Of a stretch of DNA of 31,693 bases, positions 16,545 to 23,253 are shown in pieces. The notes beneath the pieces were generated by a model that did no database searches, was not told the DNA's origin, and saw only the letters and a program-made list of their open reading frames with translations. Position 1 is the first letter of the stretch; each line of letters begins with the position of its first letter. Origin of the DNA: Desulfobacterales bacterium (GTDB lineage Bacteria > Desulfobacterota > DSM-4660 > Desulfatiglandales > B25-G16). The DNA lies in contig JABXJY010000002.1 in assembly GCA_013375385.1 (NCBI GenBank), positions 1 to 31,693 of the forward strand, read 5' to 3'. The translations under genes and the position numbers were made by a program.

Positions 16545-17000
16545 ATGGAGAAAAAGATTGTTTGTCAGAACAGAAAGGCTCGGCATGATTATTCTATTGA
16601 TGAGATCTATGAGGCAGGGATTGTTCTTATTGGACCAGAGGTCAAATCTTTGAGGGAGGGACGTGCCAGTCTCAAGGATAGCTATGCAAGGGTTAAGGAT
16701 GGGGAACTCTTTTTGCACAATATGCACATTTCAGCGTATCCTTTTGCACACCATCTAAATATTGATCCCACGAGAACCAGGAAGCTTCTCATGCAAAAGA
16801 GAGAGATCAAGAGGTTGATAGGAAAGACAGAGGAGAAGGGATATTCTCTGATACCGTTATCGATATATCTGTTGAGAGGAATAATCAAGGTTGAGCTCGC
16901 TCTGGCTAAGGGGAAGAGAAAGTATGATAAGCGATATGCTTTAAAAGAAAAGGAGATGAAGAGGGAGCTAGACCAACTGAAGAAGAAAGATCGGTATTGA
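16545..17000 (+). CDS. smpB: SsrA-binding protein SmpB
   Basis: 151 residues, standard length. CQNRKARHDYSIDEIYEAGIVL, GPEVKSLREGRASLKDSYARV and ELFLHNMHISAY are the OB-fold core that grips tmRNA; RTRKLLMQKREI and the basic tail (KKYDKR-like GKRKYDKR then a charged helix) reach the decoding centre. AGGTGG precedes ATG 16545. The tmRNA gene lies just downstream, a frequent pairing that unites both partners of trans-translation. Confidence 0.98.
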   Translation: MEKKIVCQNRKARHDYSIDEIYEAGIVLIGPEVKSLREGRASLKDSYARVKDGELFLHNMHISAYPFAHHLNIDPTRTRKLLMQKREIKRLIGKTEEKGYSLIPLSIYLLRGIIKVELALAKGKRKYDKRYALKEKEMKRELDQLKKKDRY

Positions 17001-17008
17001 ACAAAATC

Positions 17009-17037
17009 TGTTGTTTTCATTAGAGATTTGTGCTATA
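17009..17037 (+). promoter_or_regulatory. Promoter candidate TTGTTT-N17-TATAAA for ssrA
   Basis: A 5/6 -10 (17032-17037) and a half-match -35 (17009-17014), 17-base spacer, just after smpB. A start near 17044 would give a short 5' leader for RNase P to remove before the mature tmRNA end at 17061. Confidence 0.45.
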
Positions 17038-17060
17038 AAAAAATAAGTTCATTGAAAAGT

Positions 17061-17413
17061 GGGGGCGAAACGGCTTCGACGGGGATAAAGAAGCTTAAGT
17101 TGCATGCCGAGGTTCTGTTTGCTCGTAAAACAGGCAGAAAAACATAAACGCAGACGATTATGCGTATGCCTTAGCCGCATAAAATGGCTAACGTCCTGCC
17201 GTTCTTTCCTGCGAGGATGGATTGGGGCGCCGATTAGCAGGATAGCTGACCTGAGAGACCTGAATCTCAGGGAGGCGAAATTCTTTCAGGGTAGCCCTTC
17301 AGTCACCTGGCCCGAGAGGGGTCTTAAGGGCGAACATCAAAGTTCGGGCTATGCATGTAGAGGCTTGAGTGGACTATTCTCGGACGGGGGTTCGACTCCC
17401 CCCGCCTCCACCA
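17061..17413 (+). ncRNA. ssrA: Transfer-messenger RNA (ssrA)
   Basis: The 5' end GGGGGCGAAACGGCTTCGAC and the 3' end GGTTCGACTCC...CCGCCTCCACCA form the tRNA-like domain: GGGGGCG pairs with CGCCTCC (one G-U), a TpsiC loop GTTCGACTC is present, and CCA is encoded. About 353 bases. The tag-reading frame starts at GCA 17150 and ends at TAA 17180-17182, giving ADDYAYALAA, which ends in the usual ALAA degron. Pseudoknot-type pairings fill 17183-17370. With SmpB it rescues stalled ribosomes. Confidence 0.96.
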
Positions 17414-17509
17414 ATCAATTTCAGAATTCTCACCAAACTACCTTTCCACCTTTCTTTGGCAACTCAAATCCATTGTCAATTCTGTGTGCCTAATCAAAAT
17501 ATTGTGGTT

Positions 17510-17623
17510 TTCGTGCAGAACACGCGTGGCGCTCGATGGTCCCAGATCATCTCCCCTTGCCATGTGAAACAGGGAGCTGGTGCACTTATCGTGTAGGCCG
17601 AAATTATGCACGCTCTGCACGAA
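17510..17623. repeat. Long-range inverted repeat downstream of tmRNA
   Basis: TTCGTGCAGA (17510-17519) and TCTGCACGAA (17614-17623) are perfect 10-base complements 94 bases apart, extended inward by GCGTG (upstream) against CACGC (17609-17613). The stretch 17414-17774 holds no convincing gene. The stem could fold in a transcript or be the ends of a lost small mobile element; I cannot decide. Confidence 0.5.
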
Positions 17624-17678
17624 CGTGCCCCTCCTTGCACACCCTCGGTTCAACAACCTCTGTAACATCCACAATTTC

Positions 17679-17707
17679 TTGACAAAATACCCGCATGAAA
17701 GTAATTT
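17679..17707 (+). promoter_or_regulatory. Promoter candidate TTGACA-N17-TAATTT for ihfA
   Basis: Perfect -35 (17679-17684) and weak -10 (17702-17707), about 68 bases before the ihfA ATG at 17775. The ATG is preceded by CAGGAG. Confidence 0.4.
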
Positions 17708-17774
17708 ACCTTTCAAAATGATTGCAACCCCATGAAAAACTAAAGATATTTTTCCTAACAGGAGCACTAAACTC

Positions 17775-18107
17775 ATGACCCTTACCAAAGCTCAGCTGAC
17801 AGATTGGATCCATAAGCAGGTTGACCTCCCCAAAACCAAGTCCGCTGTGGTGGTTGAATCTCTTTTGGAAATCATCAAAGAGACCCTTGAAAATGGCGAG
17901 GATGTTCTGATCAGTGGATTTGGGAAATTCTGTGCAAAAAAGAAAAGGAAACGAAGAGGGAGAAATCCTCAAATTGGTGGAAATATTATGCTGGGTGAAA
18001 GGAGGGTAGTAATTTTCAAGTGCTCCAGGAGGTTGAGGGATAGGGTTAATGGAGAGGAGCAGGTCCTTGCCAGGGATAAGCCCCGTAAGAAGCTTCGGAT
18101 AGCATGA
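17775..18107 (+). CDS. ihfA: Integration host factor alpha-type protein (HU/IHF family)
   Basis: 110 residues. MTLTKAQLTDWI, EIIKETLENGEDVLISGFGKF and the beta-arm RGRNPQIGG with the DNA-intercalating Pro65, then RRVVIFKCSRRLRDRVNG, match IHF-alpha more closely than HU. It bends DNA at specific sites as a dimer with IHF-beta, which is not in the window. A 16-residue basic tail (ARDKPRKKLRIA) extends past the normal end. The beta-arm has GGNIMLGE where most have GEEI.I.A. CAGGAG precedes ATG by about 8 bases. Its stop overlaps the start of the HAD gene (ATGA). A decayed copy of a related gene lies at 25623. Confidence 0.9.
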   Translation: MTLTKAQLTDWIHKQVDLPKTKSAVVVESLLEIIKETLENGEDVLISGFGKFCAKKKRKRRGRNPQIGGNIMLGERRVVIFKCSRRLRDRVNGEEQVLARDKPRKKLRIA

Positions 18108-18790
18108 TGAATAGATTTGTATTGTTTGACATAGACGGTACTTTAATTGACCCTGGTGGAGCTGGCAGAAGGTCTGTGAGTAAGGCCTTTTGTCAGATGT
18201 TCTCTATCAGGGATGCCTTTGCTGGCGTAACAATGGCCGGGAAGACTGATATCCAGATAATAAGAGAGGGTTTGTCTATTCATGGATTACCTTCTGGCGA
18301 TGGGGTGCTGTGTTCCATTATATCACAGTATATAAGGAACCTAAGAATAGAGATAAACAATAAGAGAAGGCGTGTGATGCCAGGAGTGGTTGAACTCTTG
18401 AATGCCTTAAAGGCAATGGATGGGTATTGGCTTGGACTCTTGACAGGAAATATTGAGCGAGGTGCCCGGATAAAGCTGGGGGCATTCGACCTAAACGAGT
18501 ATTTCACTGTTGGTGCATTTGGTGATGATAATGAAGACAGAAATAGACTTCTCCCCGTAGCTGTTGAAAAATTAAGAAAAGCGGAAAACATTGATATCGA
18601 CTGCAGTGATTGTATCGTCATAGGTGACACGCCCAAGGACGTCCAGTGCTCAAAGCCGTTAGGTGCGACTTCAATTGTAGTTTCGACAGGACCTTACAGT
18701 TATGAGTCATTATTGGAAACAGGGGCTGATTATGTCCTAAGGGACCTGTCTCATGCAATGAATTTAATCGACGCATTTAGGTTGCGATAG
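18104..18790 (+). CDS. HAD-superfamily hydrolase, phosphoglycolate-phosphatase-like
   Basis: 228 residues. Motif I FDIDGTL (Asp9/Asp11), cap domain 15-85, motif II LLTGN, motif III Lys region (IKLGAF), motif IV IGDTPKDVQC. The order and cap size are those of Gph/PGP-type subfamily I phosphatases, which cleave small phosphate monoesters. The motif II threonine is present. Substrate unknown. It starts inside the ihfA stop codon (4-base overlap), so translation is probably coupled, an unusual pairing of a DNA-bending protein with a phosphatase. Confidence 0.85.
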   Translation: MMNRFVLFDIDGTLIDPGGAGRRSVSKAFCQMFSIRDAFAGVTMAGKTDIQIIREGLSIHGLPSGDGVLCSIISQYIRNLRIEINNKRRRVMPGVVELLNALKAMDGYWLGLLTGNIERGARIKLGAFDLNEYFTVGAFGDDNEDRNRLLPVAVEKLRKAENIDIDCSDCIVIGDTPKDVQCSKPLGATSIVVSTGPYSYESLLETGADYVLRDLSHAMNLIDAFRLR

Positions 18791-19304
18791 AACTGAACTT
18801 AGTTCGCTTCGCTAATAGTTGGAATAGTGGAATGATGGGTGAACTTATCCTGAATACGGTGAAGGAGAAGATAGAGAACAGATAAGAAAATGATCTCTTC
18901 CGTTACTAATACCCAGTGTTCCCTGGCCCAGACCTGACTTGTAAGGCCGGAGTTCTACAGGCTTCGCTTCCAAGATATTGCAGCGATAATGGCCTTTTCC
19001 AGACAAGTCGCGCCAGGGCGAGCCATCATCCCATGTGGTTGACACAAATCGGCTGCTATAAAAAGTTGGTGGGTCGTGTCAGGAATATGTGGGAATGCTT
19101 CTCATCATGCGAGATAAGAGAGACGTTTGAGCTGCACTGCATAGCACTCTGGGTGAACAGATTGACTAGAATAATAGGGTATGATATTAATTCGTTTCAG
19201 GAATCAATGGCAAGCAAGGGAAATACTCTTCCGAGTGGCGGAGAGATCCACATCAAGGGAGAGGGAGGAAAACACAGAGAGGGGCATAAGACAGAGGTGG
19301 TGGA
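18791..19304. other. 514-base gap with no convincing gene
   Basis: The left end has the word-like run AACTGAACTTAGTTCGC followed by TAGTTGGAATAGTGGAATGATGG; GTGGAATGATGG recurs at 19294-19305 at the start of the FecR gene. Open frames exist on both strands (about 130 codons + and 66 codons -), but they lack a ribosome site, a recognisable motif or normal composition, and are rich in Cys, Trp and His like a non-coding translation. TTGACA at 19039 has no -10 at the proper distance. It may hold remnants or the FecR gene leader. Confidence 0.5.
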
Positions 19305-20432
19305 ATGATGGAACATAAATCCTTCTTTGCCTGTTTGTTGTATATTATCATTTATCTTACCCTCACTCAGGTGTGCTCTGCAAAGGAGAATCTGCTAGGT
19401 CATATCAGTTATTGTTCGGGAGACGTCCAGGTTAAGAGAGCAAAAGAGACCATATGGCGGAAAGCTGAGCTAGATATGCCTGTCTATTTTGGAGTTAGCA
19501 TAAGAACGGGAGAAAACAGCGAGGGAACAATAAGTTATATCGATCGAAGTCTGCTCAGAATCCACTCTAATAGCCATATAACCTTGAATACTATTATTTC
19601 TCCTGCAGAAAAGAAAAATTCAGTTCTGCTGTTCTTTGGAAGAATATGGAACAAGGTAAGCAGGAAGGTCTTGCGAGGGAAAGCGTTTGAGGTCCAGACA
19701 CCAACTGTTGTTTGTGGGGTGAGGGGGACTGAGTTTTGGACTGCCTCATATGAGGATGGAACTATGATAGTTCGAGTGGATTCTGGCGAAGTCGATGTGG
19801 ATGATGAAACAAATCGAAGCACGCTCTCTTCAAATCAAGGCGCTCAACTTTCCTTTGATGCAAAAGAGATCAAAACAGAATCTGATTTCAGGCCTGAATG
19901 GGAAAGAGCCCAAAGAAGTGGAAGAGAAAACCTCTTTGCGGATGGTAAAAGGTATGGTGGCTTTGTACACAGTGAAATATATAGGCGAAGGGATCATTTG
20001 AGAAGCCTTCTTGATAAAGCCAATAAGTTGTCAGAAGAGAAAGAAAGATGCTTATCAGTAGCGAAAGAGGCTAAGAGAAGAGGTGACGAGATAGAGTACG
20101 AGTCCTCGATAGCTAAGGCCCAGAAGATGAATGAGGAAATAAAAGAATTGAATAGAAGAATCGCTTTCTACGGTAGACGATTGGAGTGCCACTTTGGCCT
20201 TTTCTCTCATTATGGATATTTGGCAAAACATCCTGAATTCTCAAAGAGGTTTCATGGAAAGGAATTCATACTGAAGGAGTTGGATAACATCGAAATGATA
20301 CGTGCTGAATTCAATGCCATGATAGAAGAGGGGATGAAGATGTCAATGGAAGATATGGAGGATCTCATGGACGAGATGAGAAAAGGGATAGAAGAGTTCA
20401 ACAGAAAAAAAGGGGATAAAGGATCCTTTTGA
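19305..20432 (+). CDS. Exported FecR-domain protein with C-terminal coiled coil
   Basis: 375 residues. A signal peptide (residues 1-26, cleavage after VCSA) precedes a FecR domain at about 30-175: GHISYCSGDVQVKRA, VYFGVSIRTGENSEG, LRIHSNSHI, FEVQTPTVVCGVRGTEF and VRVDSGEVDV are the repeated strands of that family. From about 225 to the end the protein is charged helix (LLDKANKLSEEKERC; MEDMEDLMDEMRKGIEEF), a likely coiled coil. Unlike classic FecR it has a cleavable signal and no adjacent ECF sigma factor, so it is probably a periplasmic structural or peptidoglycan-associated protein. ATG 19305 and 19308 are both possible. Confidence 0.8.
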   Translation: MMEHKSFFACLLYIIIYLTLTQVCSAKENLLGHISYCSGDVQVKRAKETIWRKAELDMPVYFGVSIRTGENSEGTISYIDRSLLRIHSNSHITLNTIISPAEKKNSVLLFFGRIWNKVSRKVLRGKAFEVQTPTVVCGVRGTEFWTASYEDGTMIVRVDSGEVDVDDETNRSTLSSNQGAQLSFDAKEIKTESDFRPEWERAQRSGRENLFADGKRYGGFVHSEIYRRRDHLRSLLDKANKLSEEKERCLSVAKEAKRRGDEIEYESSIAKAQKMNEEIKELNRRIAFYGRRLECHFGLFSHYGYLAKHPEFSKRFHGKEFILKELDNIEMIRAEFNAMIEEGMKMSMEDMEDLMDEMRKGIEEFNRKKGDKGSF

Positions 20433-20524
20433 TGAATTGAATAGAGATTCCTAAAGGGGTTGGTGCCCATTCAATGTTGGGCCTTGGGTGCAAGAACGAT
20501 TTGTTTTCCCTTTGGAGGTATAAA

Positions 20525-21166
20525 ATGGCACCGGTAGCAAAAAATGACCACATACAGATCGACAAGCTTACATTGGGCCCTTTCGATACCAACAGCTACA
20601 TAATAACCTGCCCCCTGACCAGAGACAGTGTGGTAGTAGACGCGCCTGGAGAAGCAGCTGAAATTCTAAAGGGGTTGAAGGGGACTAATCCTCGATATAT
20701 ACTGATAACCCACAGTCATATGGATCACCTTGGTGCACTCTTGGAGTTAAAGTCCAAACTGAGGGTTCCCGTTGCCGTCCACCCGCTGGACGCCAAGAAT
20801 CTGCCTTCACCACTGGAGATGCTTCTCGGTGACGGCGATACGGTATCCTTTGGAAAGATAGAATTGAGGGTGGTTCATACGCCTGGTCACACCCCGGGTA
20901 GTGTGTGTTTCTTAACGGGCAAGTATTTGATATCAGGAGATACTATTTTTCCCGGTGGTCCGGGCAAGACTCAGTCGCCATCAGCTTTGAGGCAAATAAT
21001 CGAATCCATAACCACCAAGATTTTCGTCTTGCCTGAAGATACTCAAATATATCCTGGCCACGGCAATTCCACCATATTAAAGAAAGAGAAGGCTGAATTT
21101 GCTGTTTTTTCCTCCCGACCCCACGATCCTAACCTGTGTGGAGATGTACTTTGGCTCTCATCCTAG
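20525..21166 (+). CDS. Metallo-beta-lactamase-fold hydrolase, glyoxalase II-like
   Basis: 213 residues from ATG 20525, with GGAGG six bases upstream; the frame extends 17 codons further back, but this ribosome site decides the start. THSHMDHLGA gives H63-x-H65-x-D67-H68; VVHTPGHTPGSVCF the third metal His; ISGDTIFPGGPGKTQ the bridging Asp; IYPGHGNSTI the last His. This small-protein layout matches glyoxalase II-like hydrolases that cleave thioesters or related bonds. No other metallo-enzyme motif is missing. It ends 26 bases before the convergent LmbE gene. Substrate unknown; a link to a thiol system is discussed in the findings. Confidence 0.9.
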   Translation: MAPVAKNDHIQIDKLTLGPFDTNSYIITCPLTRDSVVVDAPGEAAEILKGLKGTNPRYILITHSHMDHLGALLELKSKLRVPVAVHPLDAKNLPSPLEMLLGDGDTVSFGKIELRVVHTPGHTPGSVCFLTGKYLISGDTIFPGGPGKTQSPSALRQIIESITTKIFVLPEDTQIYPGHGNSTILKKEKAEFAVFSSRPHDPNLCGDVLWLSS

Positions 21167-21192
21167 CCAATTCCGCTCGTTAGAGGATTAAC

Positions 21193-21891
21193 CTACCACA
21201 CTATGTCTGCCCGGTGGAAAGCCTCAGCCAGCTGGAAATCCTCTCCCTCAGCTAATGTCTTATGCCTTTGCCTCAACCACTCTTCCAGCTCTTCTGGTGG
21301 GATGTGTCCCACCTGGCTCTTATGACATCCCAGTGCGGCCAACTTCAGATGAAAGGTTGCGGTGATATCGGACCGGTAATTTACGTCCTCTGATGCCCAG
21401 AGCAGTATTTCCCTGACCTTATGAGGGTGAAGGCCTTCTCTGAGCAGGTCGGGGTAAGAAAGGCGATCCCTGGCATAGGGGAACACCGCATCCAGGGTAA
21501 CCTGACCGGTCATTCGATGATCTCGATGCCAGACATAGTGCCGGTAAGGATCGGCAGTTACCACAGTCTCAGGCCTATACATCCTTATAAGGCGAACGAG
21601 CTCCTTGCGGAATTGAGGCGTATCCTCCAGGCCCTGATCTGGGTGGCCCAGGAATATAACCTCCCTCACCCCAAGCGACCTCGCTGCAGCCATCTGTTCC
21701 TCTTCCCGAATCCTGACCAGCTCCTCCGGCTTCATATTGGCATCACTGCTGCCCTTATCGCCGTTGGTGCACACCACATACACAACCTCCTTCCCGTCAC
21801 TGACCCAGCGAGCAACCGTTCCTGCGACACCGTATTCTGCATCGTCTGGGTGAGGTGTAATCACAATAACCTGAGCTGGCTTTGAATTCAT
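21193..21891 (-). CDS. LmbE/PIG-L family deacetylase (MshB/BshB-like)
   Basis: About 232 residues from ATG 21891, whose AAGGAGG lies seven bases upstream; a longer frame to 21921 has no such site. Zinc-site motif TPHPDDAEYG (His14, Asp17) and HRDHR supply the metal ligands of the LmbE fold. VVCTNGDKGSSD and GHPDQGLEDTP are family strands. LmbE enzymes remove acetyl from N-acetylglucosaminyl compounds, such as GlcNAc-inositol (MshB) or GlcNAc-malate (BshB). It is divergent from the tandem GNAT gene across about 300 bases. GC content is higher than in flanking genes. Confidence 0.9.
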   Translation of the reverse strand: MNSKPAQVIVITPHPDDAEYGVAGTVARWVSDGKEVVYVVCTNGDKGSSDANMKPEELVRIREEEQMAAARSLGVREVIFLGHPDQGLEDTPQFRKELVRLIRMYRPETVVTADPYRHYVWHRDHRMTGQVTLDAVFPYARDRLSYPDLLREGLHPHKVREILLWASEDVNYRSDITATFHLKLAALGCHKSQVGHIPPEELEEWLRQRHKTLAEGEDFQLAEAFHRADIVW

Positions 21892-21954
21892 CAACGAGCC
21901 TCCTTTTGACTCTAAACCCATGCCTCAACTTTTGAACGTTATCGATATTTCCAG

Positions 21955-22050
21955 GGCAAGCGAAAACCACGAAGACCAGATGGCACAGAGAGAAGACCTA
22001 CTTCGCGAATAGGGTATCACAGAGGGAGAGTTGAAGCAAGGCTTTGGATG
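21955..22050. repeat. Word-like intergenic run (AACCACGAAGAC, CACAGAGAG)
   Basis: The divergent gap between the LmbE and GNAT genes contains AAAACCACGAAGACCAGA, GGCACAGAGAGAAGACC and ATCACAGAGGGAGAG, the accacgaag/cacagag class of permuted words. It lies upstream of the promoter at 22124. Confidence 0.4.
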
Positions 22051-22123
22051 AGGCGCTTCAGGCATGCGGTGCCCGGGAGATAGATAAGTGAGCGGCGGCC
22101 CTTCGGAGGACAGACCCCGAAGA

Positions 22124-22152
22124 TTGACATGTAGCCAATGGTTGTCTAGAAT
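22124..22152 (+). promoter_or_regulatory. Strong promoter candidate TTGACA-N17-TAGAAT for the tandem GNAT gene
   Basis: Perfect -35 (22124-22129), 17-base spacer, 5/6 -10 (22147-22152). A start near 22159 means the GTG at 22162 would be almost leaderless, so ATG 22189 is the more likely translation start. Confidence 0.6.
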
Positions 22153-22188
22153 GAGAGACCGGTGAGTAAGGATATTTCCCGTTCCAAA

Positions 22189-23121
22189 ATGAGCGATCGT
22201 GCCTATATAATCCGAAATTACCGACCCGAAGATTTCGGTGAGTTAGTCCAACTGGCTGCTCGAGTCGAGAAAATAGAGAAGTCGTACTGTTGCACTTCAT
22301 CGCAGAACTTGGTTGAGAGCCTTGGTCGGCCAAATCATTTTCCAGAAAATAACCTGTTTGTAGTTGAAATGGCTGGAGATATCGTGGGATATCTGGATGT
22401 GATGCCTGAGCTGAACATCGGGAGGGCGGTTCTCAGCTACCTGGTACACCCCGAGCACAGGAGAAAGGGCTTCGACAAGAGGCTTGTTGAGTGCGCCATA
22501 GACCGTGCTGGAGAGTTAAAAGTGAAGATAGCCCATGTGAATATTCCACAGGGCAACGCGATGGCTAAGAGATTGTTCTCCAAAATGGGTTTTAGATTCG
22601 TCCGTCGTTTTCTTGAACTGAGGTTAGATCTTTCCGAGGCCAAGGTGCCAAGAATCGACCAGATTACTTCCCCATGCCGCCACCTGAGAGGCGGTGAAGA
22701 GGGGAAACTCATGGAGATTCAAAATCGTTCTTTTGCCAATACCTGGGGGTATAGTCCTAACACCGTGAAGGACATAACTTACCTCACCGGCCTTCCCAGT
22801 TGCTCCTTGGAGGATATAATCATGGCCTGGGATGCAGATAGGCCTATTGCTTATTGCTGGACAAAGATAAAACCTGGAGAAGATGAAGCTGTAGGTCGGG
22901 GTAAGGGGCGCATCTATATGCTCGGGGTGGATCTGGATTGGCGAGGAAGGGGGATGGGTAAGCAAGTACTACTGAGTGGGCTATCCCATTTAAAAAGCAA
23001 AGGGATACGAATTGTTGAATTAACGGTGGATAGTGAGAATAAGGCAGCCTGTGCCCTCTACAGATCTGTGGGGTTTGAGGTTTGGACAAGCGGCTTATGG
23101 TATGAAAAAGTGCTGGCCTAA
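22189..23121 (+). CDS. Tandem GNAT acetyltransferase, mycothiol synthase (MshD)-like
   Basis: About 310 residues from ATG 22189; GTG 22162 would add nine residues but is nearly at the promoter start. The N-terminal GNAT (about 5-150) has VHPEHRRKGFDKRL, where the second glycine of the acetyl-CoA loop is replaced, suggesting weakened binding. The C-terminal GNAT has GVDLDWRGRGMGKQVL, then HLKSKGIRIVELTVDSENKA and LYRSVGF, an intact site that closely follows MshD. MshD likewise has one degenerate and one active domain and acetylates the cysteinyl amine of the mycothiol precursor. Divergent from the LmbE gene. Another tandem-GNAT substrate is possible. Confidence 0.8.
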   Translation: MSDRAYIIRNYRPEDFGELVQLAARVEKIEKSYCCTSSQNLVESLGRPNHFPENNLFVVEMAGDIVGYLDVMPELNIGRAVLSYLVHPEHRRKGFDKRLVECAIDRAGELKVKIAHVNIPQGNAMAKRLFSKMGFRFVRRFLELRLDLSEAKVPRIDQITSPCRHLRGGEEGKLMEIQNRSFANTWGYSPNTVKDITYLTGLPSCSLEDIIMAWDADRPIAYCWTKIKPGEDEAVGRGKGRIYMLGVDLDWRGRGMGKQVLLSGLSHLKSKGIRIVELTVDSENKAACALYRSVGFEVWTSGLWYEKVLA

Positions 23122-23167
23122 ACCCTTGCTAATCTCATTTGGCTCCCTCTACCTTGGCAAGGAAACC

Positions 23168-23222
23168 ACTAAGTCCTTCGATTCATAAGTTCGATTACGA
23201 ACCTATTTACTCAGGACTTAGT
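23168..23222. repeat. Inverted repeat between convergent genes (ACTAAGTCCT / AGGACTTAGT)
   Basis: Perfect 10-base arms at 23168-23177 and 23213-23222, 35 bases apart, with inner TTCGATT...GAACC words. It lies between two convergent genes and could serve as a two-way terminator, but no T-run follows. The words reappear as GCACTAAGCACT inside the 3' end of the glycosyltransferase gene (about 23285), implying the repeat has grown into the coding end. Confidence 0.55.
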
Positions 23223-23253
23223 GCTGAGTGAGCAATTGCTCCGAGCTAACTCG

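Noticed and set aside
17061..17413. Possible attachment-site duplication of the tmRNA 3' end
   Set aside because: I looked for a second copy of the GACTCC...CCTCCACCA end downstream and found none in the window.
17104..17493. Open frame of about 130 codons across the tmRNA
   Set aside because: It lies inside a clearly folded tmRNA with a defined tag frame; no ribosome site or motif.
17438..17788. 116-codon minus-strand frame after tmRNA
   Set aside because: Overlaps the inverted repeat and the ihfA promoter region; translation has no motif.
19039..19067. TTGACA with TATAAA nearby before the FecR gene
   Set aside because: The spacer is only 12 bases, too short for a sigma70 promoter.
18916..19308. 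130-codon plus-strand frame before the FecR gene, and a 66-codon frame opposite it
   Set aside because: Cys/Trp/His-rich translation without motif, no ribosome site, and runs into the FecR start region.
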